A stretch of 54,046 nucleotides of DNA from RGIG7450 sp045577655 (GTDB taxonomy: Bacteria; Bacillota; Clostridia; RUG12999), in NCBI GenBank assembly GCA_045577655.1, contig JAZNIU010000001.1, positions 1 through 54,046 on the forward strand, read 5' to 3'. The translations under genes were made by a program, and so were the position numbers. Positions 38,661 through 48,200 of this stretch are shown one piece after another; within the stretch, counting starts at the first letter, position 1, and each line of letters opens with the position of its first letter. The notes under the pieces were generated by a model. It was given only the letters and a program-made list of their open reading frames with translations, searched no databases and was not told where the DNA came from.

Positions 38661-39929
38661 TTATTTAATTCCGCCCACATAGAGCTTTGTGTTTTTGATG
38701 TTAAGCCCTATAAGCTGTTTCATTATAAACTTTGTAACAAAGATTGCTGTGAACATACTCACAACAACACCAATAAAGAGTGTTATTGCAAAACCTTTTA
38801 CTGTACCGCTGCCCAGTATCCAGAGAACGCCTGCAGAAATAAGTGTTGTGATGTTTGCGTCAACAACTGCTGTGGTTGCTCTGTGGAAGCCGGCGTCAAC
38901 CGAAGCTTTAAGAGTTTTGCCGTTTTTCATTTCTTCTTTTATACGTTCAAATATAATAACGTTTGCGTCAACCGCCATACCCAGTGAAAGCACGATACCT
39001 GCGATACCCGGGAGTGTGAGGTTAACTCCGAAAAGTCCGAGAACAAGCACTGTCAAAAGTGCATATATGCCAAGCGCTATTGCTGCAACAACGCCGGGAA
39101 GTCTGTATAAAACTATCATAAACAAAGCGATGAGAATGATGCTTATAAGGCCCGCGAGCAAGCTTGCCTGGAAAGAGTTCTGACCAAGTGTTGCTGACAC
39201 TGTGGAAAGACCAACTTCTTCAAGTGCAAAGGGGAGCTGACCCGATCTTATAAGGTTTGCAAGGTTTCTTGCTTCCTCTTCTGCTTCTGCGCTGTTACCA
39301 ATTGTGATAACGCCGCTGCCTTCTGTTATAGCAGTCTGAACTATCGGAGCTGATACCAGTTCATCGTCGAGGTTGATTGAAATGGGTTGTCCGATAAGTC
39401 TTGATGTTGCTTCAGCAAATTTCTTGCTGCCCTCACTTGTAAATTCAAGTGCAACATAGTGCTGATAACCTTCGTCAGTTGCCTGACCATACTGATATGT
39501 TGCATTTGCAATATCTGTTCCGTCTATAACAACTGCGCCTTCAGGGTCTGTAAATGTGAGCTTTGCAACCTTACCAAGAAGCTTTGATGCTTCGTTGGGG
39601 TCTTTAACGTCGGGGAGTTCAACTCTGAATCTTCCGTTGTTTGTGTAGGTAACAAGAGCTTCTGTGTAGCCCTGAGATGTTGCTCTCTGGCGGAGAATTG
39701 CTATTGTTGTGTCAACCTGCTCTGTTGAGAGCTCGGAAATTGTTGTTTCCCCCTCAACTGCCTGAAATTCTACGTAGGAACCACCGGCTATATCAAGACC
39801 AAGCTTGATGTTGTCTGTAACAGGCATCAGCTGATATGTTCCGATTTTAAGTCCGGACAAGGTAACCAAAGCTACTGCCGCAATCAGAACAAATGTCAGC
39901 AAAAGCTTTACGATGCTTTTTGATTTCAT
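38661..39929 (-). CDS. secD: Protein translocase subunit SecD
   Basis: 422 residues. LGLDIAGGSYVEFQA is the SecD D1 motif, the large external domain follows, and the six-segment membrane part contains LPGIAGIVLSLGMAVDANVIIFERI. The D2/D3 regions (GRFRVELPDVKDPNEA; LGKVAKLTFTDPEG) are complete. ATG at 39929 is used because AAGGAGG lies eight bases upstream. It follows the SCIFF maturase gene by 72 bases and precedes secF, the usual clostridial order. Confidence 0.96.
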   Translation of the reverse strand: MKSKSIVKLLLTFVLIAAVALVTLSGLKIGTYQLMPVTDNIKLGLDIAGGSYVEFQAVEGETTISELSTEQVDTTIAILRQRATSQGYTEALVTYTNNGRFRVELPDVKDPNEASKLLGKVAKLTFTDPEGAVVIDGTDIANATYQYGQATDEGYQHYVALEFTSEGSKKFAEATSRLIGQPISINLDDELVSAPIVQTAITEGSGVITIGNSAEAEEEARNLANLIRSGQLPFALEEVGLSTVSATLGQNSFQASLLAGLISIILIALFMIVLYRLPGVVAAIALGIYALLTVLVLGLFGVNLTLPGIAGIVLSLGMAVDANVIIFERIKEEMKNGKTLKASVDAGFHRATTAVVDANITTLISAGVLWILGSGTVKGFAITLFIGVVVSMFTAIFVTKFIMKQLIGLNIKNTKLYVGGIK

Positions 39930-40001
39930 TATTATTGCCTCCTTGCAGTTTGTTTTCAACTACATTATTATACTTGTTTTTATAAAAATAGTCAATAGTT
40001 T

Positions 40002-41360
40002 TTAGAGAGATGCTTTTATTGCTATCGCACATTCCACACGTTTTCTCTGCATTTTACAACCAAGTTCGTAGGTTCCGTTTATGTCCCCGCTGAAATTCCA
40101 GCCGTTTGCGGGACAACCGCCGCTGCAATAAAACTTCGCCCAGCATTTTTTGCAGTCGGGCTTGGTGTAAACATTTGATGCGTCAAAACTTTTTCTGATG
40201 TCGTCATCAAAAGTTTTTTCATCTAGGTTGCCCATTTTGAAATTTTCCATACCAACAAACTGGTGGCAAGGGAAAATATCTCCATCCGGGGTAATAGCCA
40301 GATATTCACATCCGCTGCCGCAGCCGCTGAGCCTTTTTATAACACACGGCCCCTGATCAAGGTCTATCATAAAGTGGAAAAAGTTGAACCCTTTTCCCTC
40401 TTTTTTGCGTTTTATCATCTCGGCTGCAAGCTTCTCATATTCTTCCATAATAATCGGAAGGTCCTCTTCACGAAGAGCATAGTCCGCGCTGTCCGGTGCA
40501 ACAACCGGTTCAACCGAAACCTGCTTGAAACCAAGGTCTGCAAAATGCAACACATCTTCCGAGAAGTTAAGGTTGTTTCTTGTAAAAGTGCCTCTTACAT
40601 AATACCTGTCCTGATTTCTCGATTCGGCAACCTTTATAAACTTCGGCACAATGTCGTCATAACATCCTCTGCCGTCTGCTCTTACTCTCATCTTGTCGTT
40701 GGTTTCTTTTTTTCCGTCAAGAGAAAGAACTATGTTGTCCATATTCTCGTTTATGTAATTTATTTTTTCGTCGTCAAGAAGAAGACCGTTTGTTGTGATG
40801 GTAAAACGGAAATGTTTGCCCGTTTCTTCCTCTTTCGACCTTGCATATTCAAGAATTTCCTTAACCGCTTCAAAGTTAAGAAGCGGCTCACCGCCGAAAA
40901 AGTCTATTTCAATATTTTTTCTTGTACCCGACTTTTCTATGACAAAATCTATTGCTTTTTTGCCTGTTTCAACGCTCATAACCCCTTTTGGCCCCCCAAA
41001 AGCTCCCTCGTCCGCAAAACAGTATTTGCATCTTAAGTTGCAGTCGTGAGCAACATGAAGACAGAGCGCTTTAACAACCGAACTCTTGTGCAGGTTTTCC
41101 GCTATTTCAGCATAGCTGTCTTCCGTAAAAAGAAACCCGCTTTTGTAAAGCTCGGAAAGCTCTTCATATCCCTCTTTTAAAAGGTCATAATCAATGCCTT
41201 CGCAAAAACCGGCAGCCTTTTCATCAAGGCCGCCAGCGTTAAATCCATTTTCAGCATAATATTTTGTCAGTTCAAATGCCGGTTTTTCCATGACATGAAC
41301 ACAACCGCTGTAAACATCTACAGCAATGTTTTTGTCAAAAAGGCTGAAGCAATGAACCAT
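40002..41360 (-). CDS. scfB: Radical SAM maturase of the SCIFF peptide
   Basis: 452 residues. An N-terminal RiPP-recognition-like region precedes the radical SAM core with HDCNLRCKYCFADEG (Cys-X3-Cys-X2-Cys), FFGGEPLLN and ITTNGLLL; a SPASM domain with auxiliary clusters follows (CGSGCEYLAITPDGDIFPCH, CKKCWAKFYCSGGCPANGW). The family forms Cys-sulfur to alpha-carbon thioether bridges in the SCIFF peptide. The precursor gene lies three bases upstream. Length and all Cys blocks are typical. Confidence 0.96.
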   Translation of the reverse strand: MVHCFSLFDKNIAVDVYSGCVHVMEKPAFELTKYYAENGFNAGGLDEKAAGFCEGIDYDLLKEGYEELSELYKSGFLFTEDSYAEIAENLHKSSVVKALCLHVAHDCNLRCKYCFADEGAFGGPKGVMSVETGKKAIDFVIEKSGTRKNIEIDFFGGEPLLNFEAVKEILEYARSKEEETGKHFRFTITTNGLLLDDEKINYINENMDNIVLSLDGKKETNDKMRVRADGRGCYDDIVPKFIKVAESRNQDRYYVRGTFTRNNLNFSEDVLHFADLGFKQVSVEPVVAPDSADYALREEDLPIIMEEYEKLAAEMIKRKKEGKGFNFFHFMIDLDQGPCVIKRLSGCGSGCEYLAITPDGDIFPCHQFVGMENFKMGNLDEKTFDDDIRKSFDASNVYTKPDCKKCWAKFYCSGGCPANGWNFSGDINGTYELGCKMQRKRVECAIAIKASL

Positions 41361-41363
41361 GTC

Positions 41364-41501
41364 TTACTTCTCGCACTTCTGGTTTGCAACTGTACAGGAT
41401 GTTTTGCAAGCAGACTGGCATGATGTCTGGCATTCGCCGCAGCCACCTTTTGCAGCGCTGTTTTTAAGTACACAATTGTTTAAAGTTTTAACCTGTTTCA
41501 T
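41364..41501 (-). CDS. scfA: SCIFF peptide precursor
   Basis: 45 residues, exactly the family's length (six Cys in forty-five residues). The C-terminal half shows the hallmark spacing: Cys21, Cys24, Cys28, Cys32, Cys36 and Cys43 in GGCGECQTSC, QSACKTSC and NQKCEK. An additional Cys10 (LNNCVLKN) makes seven in all. The ATG at 41501 follows AAAGGA by nine bases. Gene order yajC-TIGR04086-scfA-scfB-secD is conserved across Clostridia, but the role of the modified peptide is unknown. Confidence 0.95.
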   Translation of the reverse strand: MKQVKTLNNCVLKNSAAKGGCGECQTSCQSACKTSCTVANQKCEK

Positions 41502-41538
41502 TTTTATATTTCCTTTCTGCCCGAATGGGCAACATATT

Positions 41539-41985
41539 TTATTTTTTCACCGCGTATCTGCTGTATCTTCTGCGGGGTCGCGAATTAAATCCCGCAATTG
41601 AAGCAAAAGCTCCTATCAGCACGCCGGTAATAAACATAAGCAGAAATTTCAGCGAGAAAAGAGAAATGCTTCCTGTGCAAAGGCCCAGCACAAGCATTAT
41701 AAGCGAGAGCCCTCCCCCATACAAGCTTCCCGAAACGACTGCCGGCATTTTGCAGGTTTTACCAAGAAAGTATGCAACCGCAAACTCTGCCGCTATAAAA
41801 GTCAGACAGGAGATGAACGTAAACGTGCTCTGGGAAAGAGGTGTTATAAGAAATATTACCGCAACAAGCGAAAATATTAACAAAACCGCCAAAAAGGACA
41901 ATATCCAATAGGGCAGAAAAAAGAAAAACATTTTTTTCACTTTTTCCGGGACTATCCTCTTTTCGTTTCCTCTTTTTGCTGGCAT
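41539..41985 (-). CDS. TIGR04086-family membrane protein (YrzE-like)
   Basis: 148 residues with four hydrophobic segments: LPYWILSFLAVLLIFSLVAV, FISCLTFIAAEFAVAYFL, SGSLYGGGLSLIMLVLGL and LLMFITGVLIGAFASIAG, with basic ends (MPAKRGNEKR; SRPRRRYSRYAVKK). The size, topology, the SGSLYGGGL motif and the place between yajC and scfA match the TIGR04086 family, whose function is unknown. It starts nine bases after yajC. Confidence 0.8.
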   Translation of the reverse strand: MPAKRGNEKRIVPEKVKKMFFFFLPYWILSFLAVLLIFSLVAVIFLITPLSQSTFTFISCLTFIAAEFAVAYFLGKTCKMPAVVSGSLYGGGLSLIMLVLGLCTGSISLFSLKFLLMFITGVLIGAFASIAGFNSRPRRRYSRYAVKK

Positions 41986-41994
41986 AACAACTAC

Positions 41995-42279
41995 CTACTT
42001 ATCTTCAACGTATTTAAGAACATCTTTAACAGCCCATTTTTCGATTTCTATAACAGTTTTGTCCTGCTTTGAAGATTCGATAAACAGTCTGTCGTCTTTT
42101 ATTCTGGCAACTGTTCCTCTGATGCCGCCGATTGTTAAAATGTCGTCGCCCACCTGAATGGCGTTTATCATATCTCTTGTCTGTTTTTCTCTTTTCTTCT
42201 GAGGTCTTATCATAAAGAAATAGAAAACACCAATGATAACCGCCAGATATGCAATGGTCATAATTGTATTAGGATCCAT
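41995..42279 (-). CDS. yajC: Preprotein translocase subunit YajC
   Basis: 94 residues: one membrane segment (IMTIAYLAVIIGVFYFFMI) followed by RPQKKREKQTRDMINAIQVGDDILTIGG, the YajC signature, and a small beta-rich tail. YajC associates with SecDF. It is the first gene of the yajC-TIGR04086-scfA-scfB-secD-secF unit, behind a good sigma-A promoter and a GGAGG site. Confidence 0.95.
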   Translation of the reverse strand: MDPNTIMTIAYLAVIIGVFYFFMIRPQKKREKQTRDMINAIQVGDDILTIGGIRGTVARIKDDRLFIESSKQDKTVIEIEKWAVKDVLKYVEDK

Positions 42280-42312
42280 TTGTTTTACCTCCGTTTTTCT
42301 TTATATAGATAT

Positions 42313-42341
42313 ATTATACATTCTTTCCCATAAATAATCAA
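42313..42341 (-). promoter_or_regulatory. Sigma-A promoter of the yajC-sec operon
   Basis: On the minus strand TTGATT (42341-42336), 17-bp spacer, TATAAT (42318-42313). Confidence 0.78.
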
Positions 42342-42406
42342 GTCTTTTTTATAAAATTCTCCTCTTTTTTTGTTGACAATCAGTCTTTTTTGCACTATAG
42401 TATAGA

Positions 42407-42572
42407 TTAAGCAGTAGCTCCTGTAGTCGCACCCGTTTTGGACGCCGATTTTTACTCCACTGCATATTGTTAAAATACTCGCAAATGCTTGACGTATTTC
42501 AAGGACGACAACATAGAAAAACAGTTGTTTTGCTTGTTTGAGGCGAGTTCGACTATAAGAGCTACTGCTTAA
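42407..42572. repeat. Short fold-back element, divergent relative of the interspersed repeat
   Basis: 166 bp closed by 29-bp inverted arms (42407-42435 and 42544-42572, both starting TTAAGCAGTAGCTC; 25 of 29 match). Read on the minus strand the interior has GTCCTTGAAATACGTCAAG and GCAGTGGAGTAAAAATCGGCG-like blocks resembling GTCC-TGACGGATTTCAAG and GCAGTTTAGTGC-AAAAAT-GGCG of the larger copies, with the TGAAAT-CGTCA core inverted. It lacks their terminator hairpin. It fills most of the gap between yajC and the HAD-IIA gene. Confidence 0.65.
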
Positions 42573-42591
42573 GTGAAAGGTTGGCGATTTT

Positions 42592-43362
42592 ATGGACATT
42601 TTAAAAGGAAAGAAAAGCATTATATGCGACATGGACGGTGTTATATACCACGGCAATCATCTGCTGGACGGTGTCCCCGAATTTCTGGACCGTCTGGTTT
42701 TAGAAAACAAAAATTTTATGTTCCTGACCAACAGCTCGGAGCGTACTCCTCTTGAGTTCAGCCAGAAACTTAAACGGCTGGGACTTTCTGTCTCGCCCGA
42801 ACACTTTTATACCAGCGCACTTGCCACCGCTTCTTTTCTTAAAACCCAGAGTCCCGGCTGCAGTGCTTATGTTATAGGCGAGGCAGGACTTATGAACGCT
42901 CTTTATGATGCGGGAGTGTGCATGAACGATGTTAACCCCGACTATGTTGTTATGGGCGAAACCCGTGCCTACAGCTACGAAAAAATTGAAAAGGCAATAG
43001 ACCTTGTGAGAAAGGGCGCGCGGCTTATCGGCACCAACCCCGATATAACCGCTCCTTCCGAAACGGGAATTATCCCCGCCACCGGCTCGCTTATATCGCC
43101 TATAGAAATTGCGACCGGCAAAAAAGCATATTTTATAGGCAAACCAAATCCGCTTATGCTGCGCCACGCGCTCAAACGCCTGGGCTGCCACAGTGAAGAA
43201 ACTCTTTTAATAGGCGACCGTATGGACACCGACATTGTTGCCGGTATGGAATCTTCCATTGATACCGTTTTGGTTTTAAGCGGAGTTACAACAAAGGAAA
43301 TGCTTGACGATTTCCCCTACCGACCCACTTATGTTCTGAATGGCGTGGGCGATCTTGCATAA
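42592..43362 (+). CDS. HAD-IIA family sugar/nucleotide phosphatase (NagD-like)
   Basis: 256 residues. Motif I is CDMDGVIYHGN, motif II FLTNSS, the C2a cap lies between, and the closing IGKPNPLML and LLIGDRMDTDIVAGM carry motifs III and IV. The family includes NagD, AraL and p-nitrophenyl phosphatases acting on sugar phosphates and nucleotides; the true substrate is unknown. AAAGG lies 12 bases before the ATG. A bidirectional terminator follows. Confidence 0.88.
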   Translation: MDILKGKKSIICDMDGVIYHGNHLLDGVPEFLDRLVLENKNFMFLTNSSERTPLEFSQKLKRLGLSVSPEHFYTSALATASFLKTQSPGCSAYVIGEAGLMNALYDAGVCMNDVNPDYVVMGETRAYSYEKIEKAIDLVRKGARLIGTNPDITAPSETGIIPATGSLISPIEIATGKKAYFIGKPNPLMLRHALKRLGCHSEETLLIGDRMDTDIVAGMESSIDTVLVLSGVTTKEMLDDFPYRPTYVLNGVGDLA

Positions 43363-43371
43363 CAAAAATTC

Positions 43372-43408
43372 AAAGAGCAGATAACTATCCGTTATCTGCT
43401 CTTTTTTT
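43372..43408. terminator. Bidirectional terminator between the HAD-IIA and BrkB-type genes
   Basis: AAAGAGCAGATAAC (43372-43385) pairs perfectly with 43391-43404 around TATCC and is followed by T7. The BrkB-type stop codon lies at the base of the hairpin. Confidence 0.9.
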
Positions 43409-44203
43409 ATCAAAATATCCGTTTATTTCTGCACCCAGAGCAAATATCACTCCTACAAAATACATCCAGATCAGTGCGACAAAAATTGCTCCGATATATC
43501 CGTACAAATTTGCAGCCGAAGCAGCAAATTTGACATAGAGTCCCAAAGCCGACGACAAAACTCCCACACCTGCTGCGGCAAAAACCGTTCCGGGCAGCAC
43601 TCTTTTAAAAGTAACCTTTTTATCGGGCATAAGATAATAAATAATCCAAAAGACTGCCAGCATAATCAAAGCTACGACAATCCATTTAAATATCATAACC
43701 GAAAGGGTGAGATTCTGCACGCCGAATGCTTTAAGCAATAGTTCCACCGGTTCTCTGCCAAGCACCACTATCATACAGGTTGCTGCAATAAAAAGACCGA
43801 TGCATATTACCGTAATTGCAGAAAACAGCAAACTTTTTAAAAAAGTTTTTCTCTTTTTAATTCCGTAGGCTTTCCCCACTGCCTGTTCCATGGCATGAAT
43901 TACCTTTGAAGCGGAATATATCGTTGCCAGAACACCTATGGACAGTATGCCTACCGAATTTATGCCGGAAATATAATCAATATACGCAGTAATTATATCA
44001 ATAACCTCTTCCGGCAGAACAGAAGAGAAAAAGCCTATCAGCTCGCCGGAGGAAAAATGAAGCAAAGTTATTATAAAGTTTATATAGACAATAAACGGGA
44101 AAAGGGAAAGAAAGCCGAAATATGCTATTTCTCCACCCGCCTGCGAAATTTCGTGCTGCGAGTAGCGTCTTATCATATCTTTTAAAAAATCTTTTATTTT
44201 CAT
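43385..44203 (-). CDS. YihY/BrkB-family membrane protein
   Basis: 272 residues with six predicted membrane segments. GGEIAYFGFLSLFPFIVYIN is the family's N-terminal signature, and LPGTVFAAAGVGVLSSALGLYV with YGYIGAIFVALIWMYFVGVIFALGAEIN closes it. The old RNase BN label for this family is wrong; function is unknown. ATG at 44203 is used since GAGGGTG precedes it; a TTG 18 bases upstream has no site. It is divergent from whiA. Confidence 0.85.
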   Translation of the reverse strand: MKIKDFLKDMIRRYSQHEISQAGGEIAYFGFLSLFPFIVYINFIITLLHFSSGELIGFFSSVLPEEVIDIITAYIDYISGINSVGILSIGVLATIYSASKVIHAMEQAVGKAYGIKKRKTFLKSLLFSAITVICIGLFIAATCMIVVLGREPVELLLKAFGVQNLTLSVMIFKWIVVALIMLAVFWIIYYLMPDKKVTFKRVLPGTVFAAAGVGVLSSALGLYVKFAASAANLYGYIGAIFVALIWMYFVGVIFALGAEINGYFDKKRADNG

Positions 44204-44260
44204 ATTACACACCCTCTGCAACTATGGTCGCATAAAATTTAATTTTTGTCAAGCAAAAAA

Positions 44261-44289
44261 TTGCATCCTGAAAAAATTTATGATATAAT
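44261..44289 (+). promoter_or_regulatory. Sigma-A promoter of whiA-dnaE
   Basis: TTGCAT at 44261-44266, 17-bp spacer, TATAAT at 44284-44289. Confidence 0.75.
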
Positions 44290-44328
44290 ATAATTATAAA
44301 TATTTTTGATTGGAAAAGAGGTGAGACC

Positions 44329-45234
44329 ATGTCCTTTTCAGCAGATGTTAAAAAAGAGCTTTTGCAAAACATTCCACAGGCGCACTGTTGCCAGAACGCG
44401 CTTCTTGCAGGCTTAATTTCTTTTTCGGGCAAAATTTCCCAGCAAAAAGAAACTGTTACATATTCCATAAAAAACGAAAGTTCCGAGATTTTAAATTACA
44501 TAAAAAATCTATGTGAAACTCAGTTTTTTATAACTACTTTTCTTGAAAAAAAGGGCTCGTCTTACACTCTTACAATTCCCGACTCGGCAATGCTTCTGCA
44601 CGAGCTTGACATTGTAAAATTCGGCGATGTGAGTTTTTCTCTGCCTCCGTATGTTTCGGAAGATTGCTGCAGACGCAGCTTTCTGCGGGGAGCTTTTCTG
44701 GGCGGCGGGTCAATTTCCTCGCCTGAAAAACAGTATCATCTGGAGTTTTCCACTCCCCATTTTGGTTTAAACCGAGAGTTTTCTTCTCTTTTTGAGTTTT
44801 ATGATATTATGCCCAAAACAGTTAAGCGTAAATCAAGGTATGTCACCTATTTCAAAGACAACGACCTGATTTGCGACGTTCTTGCCCTTATAGGTGCCGA
44901 CCGGGCAGCGCTGAAACTGTCTGAAACGGGGTTTAACAAACGTATTTCCAGCCACCTCAACCGCATTGGCAACTCGGAGGCGGCAAACATTGACAAAACG
45001 CTTAATGCTGCTGTCAGACAAATTATTGCTATTGACAAAATTGATAAATATATCGGTATAGAAAGTCTGCCCGCCTCACTTCGCGAGCTTGCAAAGCTTC
45101 GCCTTGAAAAGAGGGAACTTTCTCTTACCGAGCTTGCAAAGCTTACCTCACCGCCCCTTACCAAATCGGGTGTTAACCACAGGATGAGAAAGCTTATGGA
45201 GCTTGCAAAAGAACTTGACGGAGGTGAAGAATGA
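44329..45234 (+). CDS. whiA: DNA-binding protein WhiA
   Basis: 301 residues. The N-terminal two thirds form the degenerate LAGLIDADG-homing-endonuclease-like domain (SFSADVKKELLQNIP, ALLAGLISFSG, RSFLRGAFLGGGSISSPEK) and the C-terminus a helix-turn-helix (LRLEKRELSLTELAKL, KSGVNHRMRKLMELA). WhiA is a conserved Firmicute and actinobacterial regulator tied to division and chromosome segregation; the yvcJ-yvcK partners usually found upstream are not here. GAGGTGA precedes the ATG. It overlaps dnaE by four bases. Confidence 0.95.
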   Translation: MSFSADVKKELLQNIPQAHCCQNALLAGLISFSGKISQQKETVTYSIKNESSEILNYIKNLCETQFFITTFLEKKGSSYTLTIPDSAMLLHELDIVKFGDVSFSLPPYVSEDCCRRSFLRGAFLGGGSISSPEKQYHLEFSTPHFGLNREFSSLFEFYDIMPKTVKRKSRYVTYFKDNDLICDVLALIGADRAALKLSETGFNKRISSHLNRIGNSEAANIDKTLNAAVRQIIAIDKIDKYIGIESLPASLRELAKLRLEKRELSLTELAKLTSPPLTKSGVNHRMRKLMELAKELDGGEE

Positions 45235-48200
45235 TGAATAATTTTGTTCATTTACATACTCATACTCAGTTTAGTCTGCTGGACGGTGCCTGCAGAATTG
45301 AAAAACTCATATCAAAGGTAAAAGAGCTTGGTATGACCTCCATTGCCATAACCGACCACGGCAACATGTACGGCGCAATAGATTTCTACAAAGAAGCTAA
45401 AAAACAAGGGATTAAACCCATTTTAGGTTGTGAAGTCTATACTGCTCCGAGAAGCCGTTTTGAAATGGAAGGCAGACAGGACGCCGAGCCGGGCCACCTT
45501 GTTCTGCTTGCCGAAAACAATGCCGGCTGGCACAATCTTATAAAAATTGTTTCTGCCGGGTTCACCGAGGGGTTTTATTATAAACCAAGGGTTGACCTTG
45601 AGCTTCTCCGCGCTCACAGCGAGGGCATAATCGCTCTTTCTGCTTGTCTTGCGGGCGATATCCCACGAAGCATTATGGAATCAGATTTTGAAAAAGCAGA
45701 AAACTATGTTAAAAGTTTTGCAGAAATTTTTGGCAGAGACAATTTCTTTTTGGAATTGCAGGACCACGGTATTCCCGAACAGAAAACTGTTAATTCGCAC
45801 GTTATAACACTTGCCGAAAAATATGGGCTGGGGCTTGTTGTCACCAACGATATTCACTATGTGTCAAAAGAAGATGCCAAATATCAGGACATTCTTCTTT
45901 GCATCCAGACCGGCAAAAAAGTGTCGGACGAAAACCGCATGAGATTTTCTACCGACGAGTTTTACGTTAAATCTGCCGAGGAAATGTCTGCCATTTTCCC
46001 ACATATTCCCGAAGCTACAGAAAACACCGTGAAAATTGCAGAGCGGTGCAATGTTGAAATTGAGTTTGGCAAATACCATTTACCAAAGTTTGAAGTCCCC
46101 ACCGGCGAGGACAGTTTTGAATATTTAAAGAAACAGTGTTATGACGGACTTAAAGCAAAATACCCGACCGACTATCAGGGACTTTTGTCCCGTCTTGACT
46201 ATGAGCTTAACACCATCAACCAGATGGGTTATGTTGACTATTTTCTTATCGTCTGGGATTTTATACGGTTTGCAAAAGAAAATAAAATTATGGTTGGCCC
46301 GGGCAGAGGAAGTGCCGCAGGAAGCCTTGTTTCCTATGTTCTGAGCATCACCGATATTGACCCTATAAAATATTCTCTCATCTTCGAAAGGTTTTTAAAC
46401 CCCGAACGTGTGAGTATGCCGGATATTGATATTGACTTTTGTATTGAACGCCGAAGCGAAGTTATTGACTATGTAACAAAAAAATATGGCGAAAAAAATG
46501 TTACACAGATTATAACCTTTGGTACTTTAGGCGCAAAACAGGCAATCCGCGACTGTGCAAGAGCTCTTGATATCCCCTATTCCGATGCGGACAAAATTGC
46601 AAAGCTCATACCAAAAGAGCTTAACATCACTCTTGACAAAGCACTTGAAGACAGCGCCGAGCTTGCCGCCTTATATGAAGAGGACGAGGATGTAAAAAAA
46701 GTTATTGACGCCGCAAAAGAGCTTGAGGGTATGGTCCGTCACAGTTCTGTCCACGCAGCAGGCGTTGTTATCTGCGGCAGCGAGGTTACTGATTTTGTAC
46801 CTCTTTCCAAGAATGGCGATGCTATTACAACCCAGTTTATCAAAGATACCGTGGAAGAAATGGGTCTTTTAAAAATGGATTTTCTGGGACTTCGCAACCT
46901 CACCATCATCCGTGATGCGCTGGCTATGATAAAACGCGATCTGGGGGAAGAGGTTGACCTTGCAACTGTGGATTATGACATCCCCGGTGTTTACGAAATG
47001 CTTGAAAAAGGCAACACCGATGGTGTTTTCCAGCTTGAATCCCGCGGTATGCGCAGCTTTATACGAGAGCTTAAACCGAAAAATCTTGAAGATATAATTG
47101 CGGGAATTTCTCTTTTCAGACCCGGTCCGATGGACCAGATTCCTGCTTACATCAAAAATAAGAACAATCCGCAGTCAATAACCTATAAGCACCCGCTTCT
47201 TGCGCCCATTTTAGATGTAACCTACGGTTGTATGGTCTATCAGGAACAGGTTATGGAAATTGTCCGCACACTCGGCGGCTATTCTTTTGGCAGAGCCGAC
47301 CTTGTCCGCCGTGCAATGAGCAAGAAAAAGCTTGACGTTATGGCACAGGAAGCAAAAAATTTCATCTACGGTATAGTGGACGAAAAGGGCAACATTGAAG
47401 TGCCCGGCGCAATTCGTGCAGGCGTCAGTGAAGAGGTTGCAACCGAAATTTTTGACGAAATGATGGAATTTGCAAAATATGCTTTCAACAAATCCCACGC
47501 TGCCTGCTATGCGGTAATTGCCTACTGGACAGCTTTTCTCAAATATAAATATCCCGTTCATTTTATGGCAGCGCTTTTGTCAAGTGTTTTGTCGGATGCG
47601 GGCAAAATTTATCAGTATATTTCCGAATGTGACCGTATGGGCATAAAAGTGCTCCCGCCCGACATCAACTCCTGTTATGACGAATTTTCCGTCAGCGGAA
47701 ACAACATCCGTTTCGGGCTTGGTGCAATCAAAAATGTCGGTCATAACGCAGTTAATCTTATTGTTGAGGAACGAAAAAAAGGCCCGTTCACCGATTTTAC
47801 CGATTTTGCAGAGCGCATGCAGGGAAAAGACGTTAACAAACGTACTGCCGAAAGCCTTATCCGTGGCGGCGCGTTTGACCTGTTGCCCCATTCCCGTGCA
47901 CAGCTTCTCGAAGGCTATGAACGTGTTCTGGACAGACTCTCGGACGAGAAAAAAGGTAACGCCGCAGGTCAGCTTTCCCTGTTTGGCGATATTCTTGCAG
48001 AAGAAAAACCAAGCGATTTTAAAGCTGTTCCCGATATCCCTATGAAAGAGCTTTTGAAAATGGAAAAAGAAATGCTGGGGCTTTATGTTTCGGGTCATCC
48101 GCTCGAAGCCTATAGCGAGCTTGTTTCCAAAATTCCCCACATTTCCTGCAAAGACCTGCAGGAAACCGAAGAGGAAACCTTCTCTCTGTCTGACGGTCAG

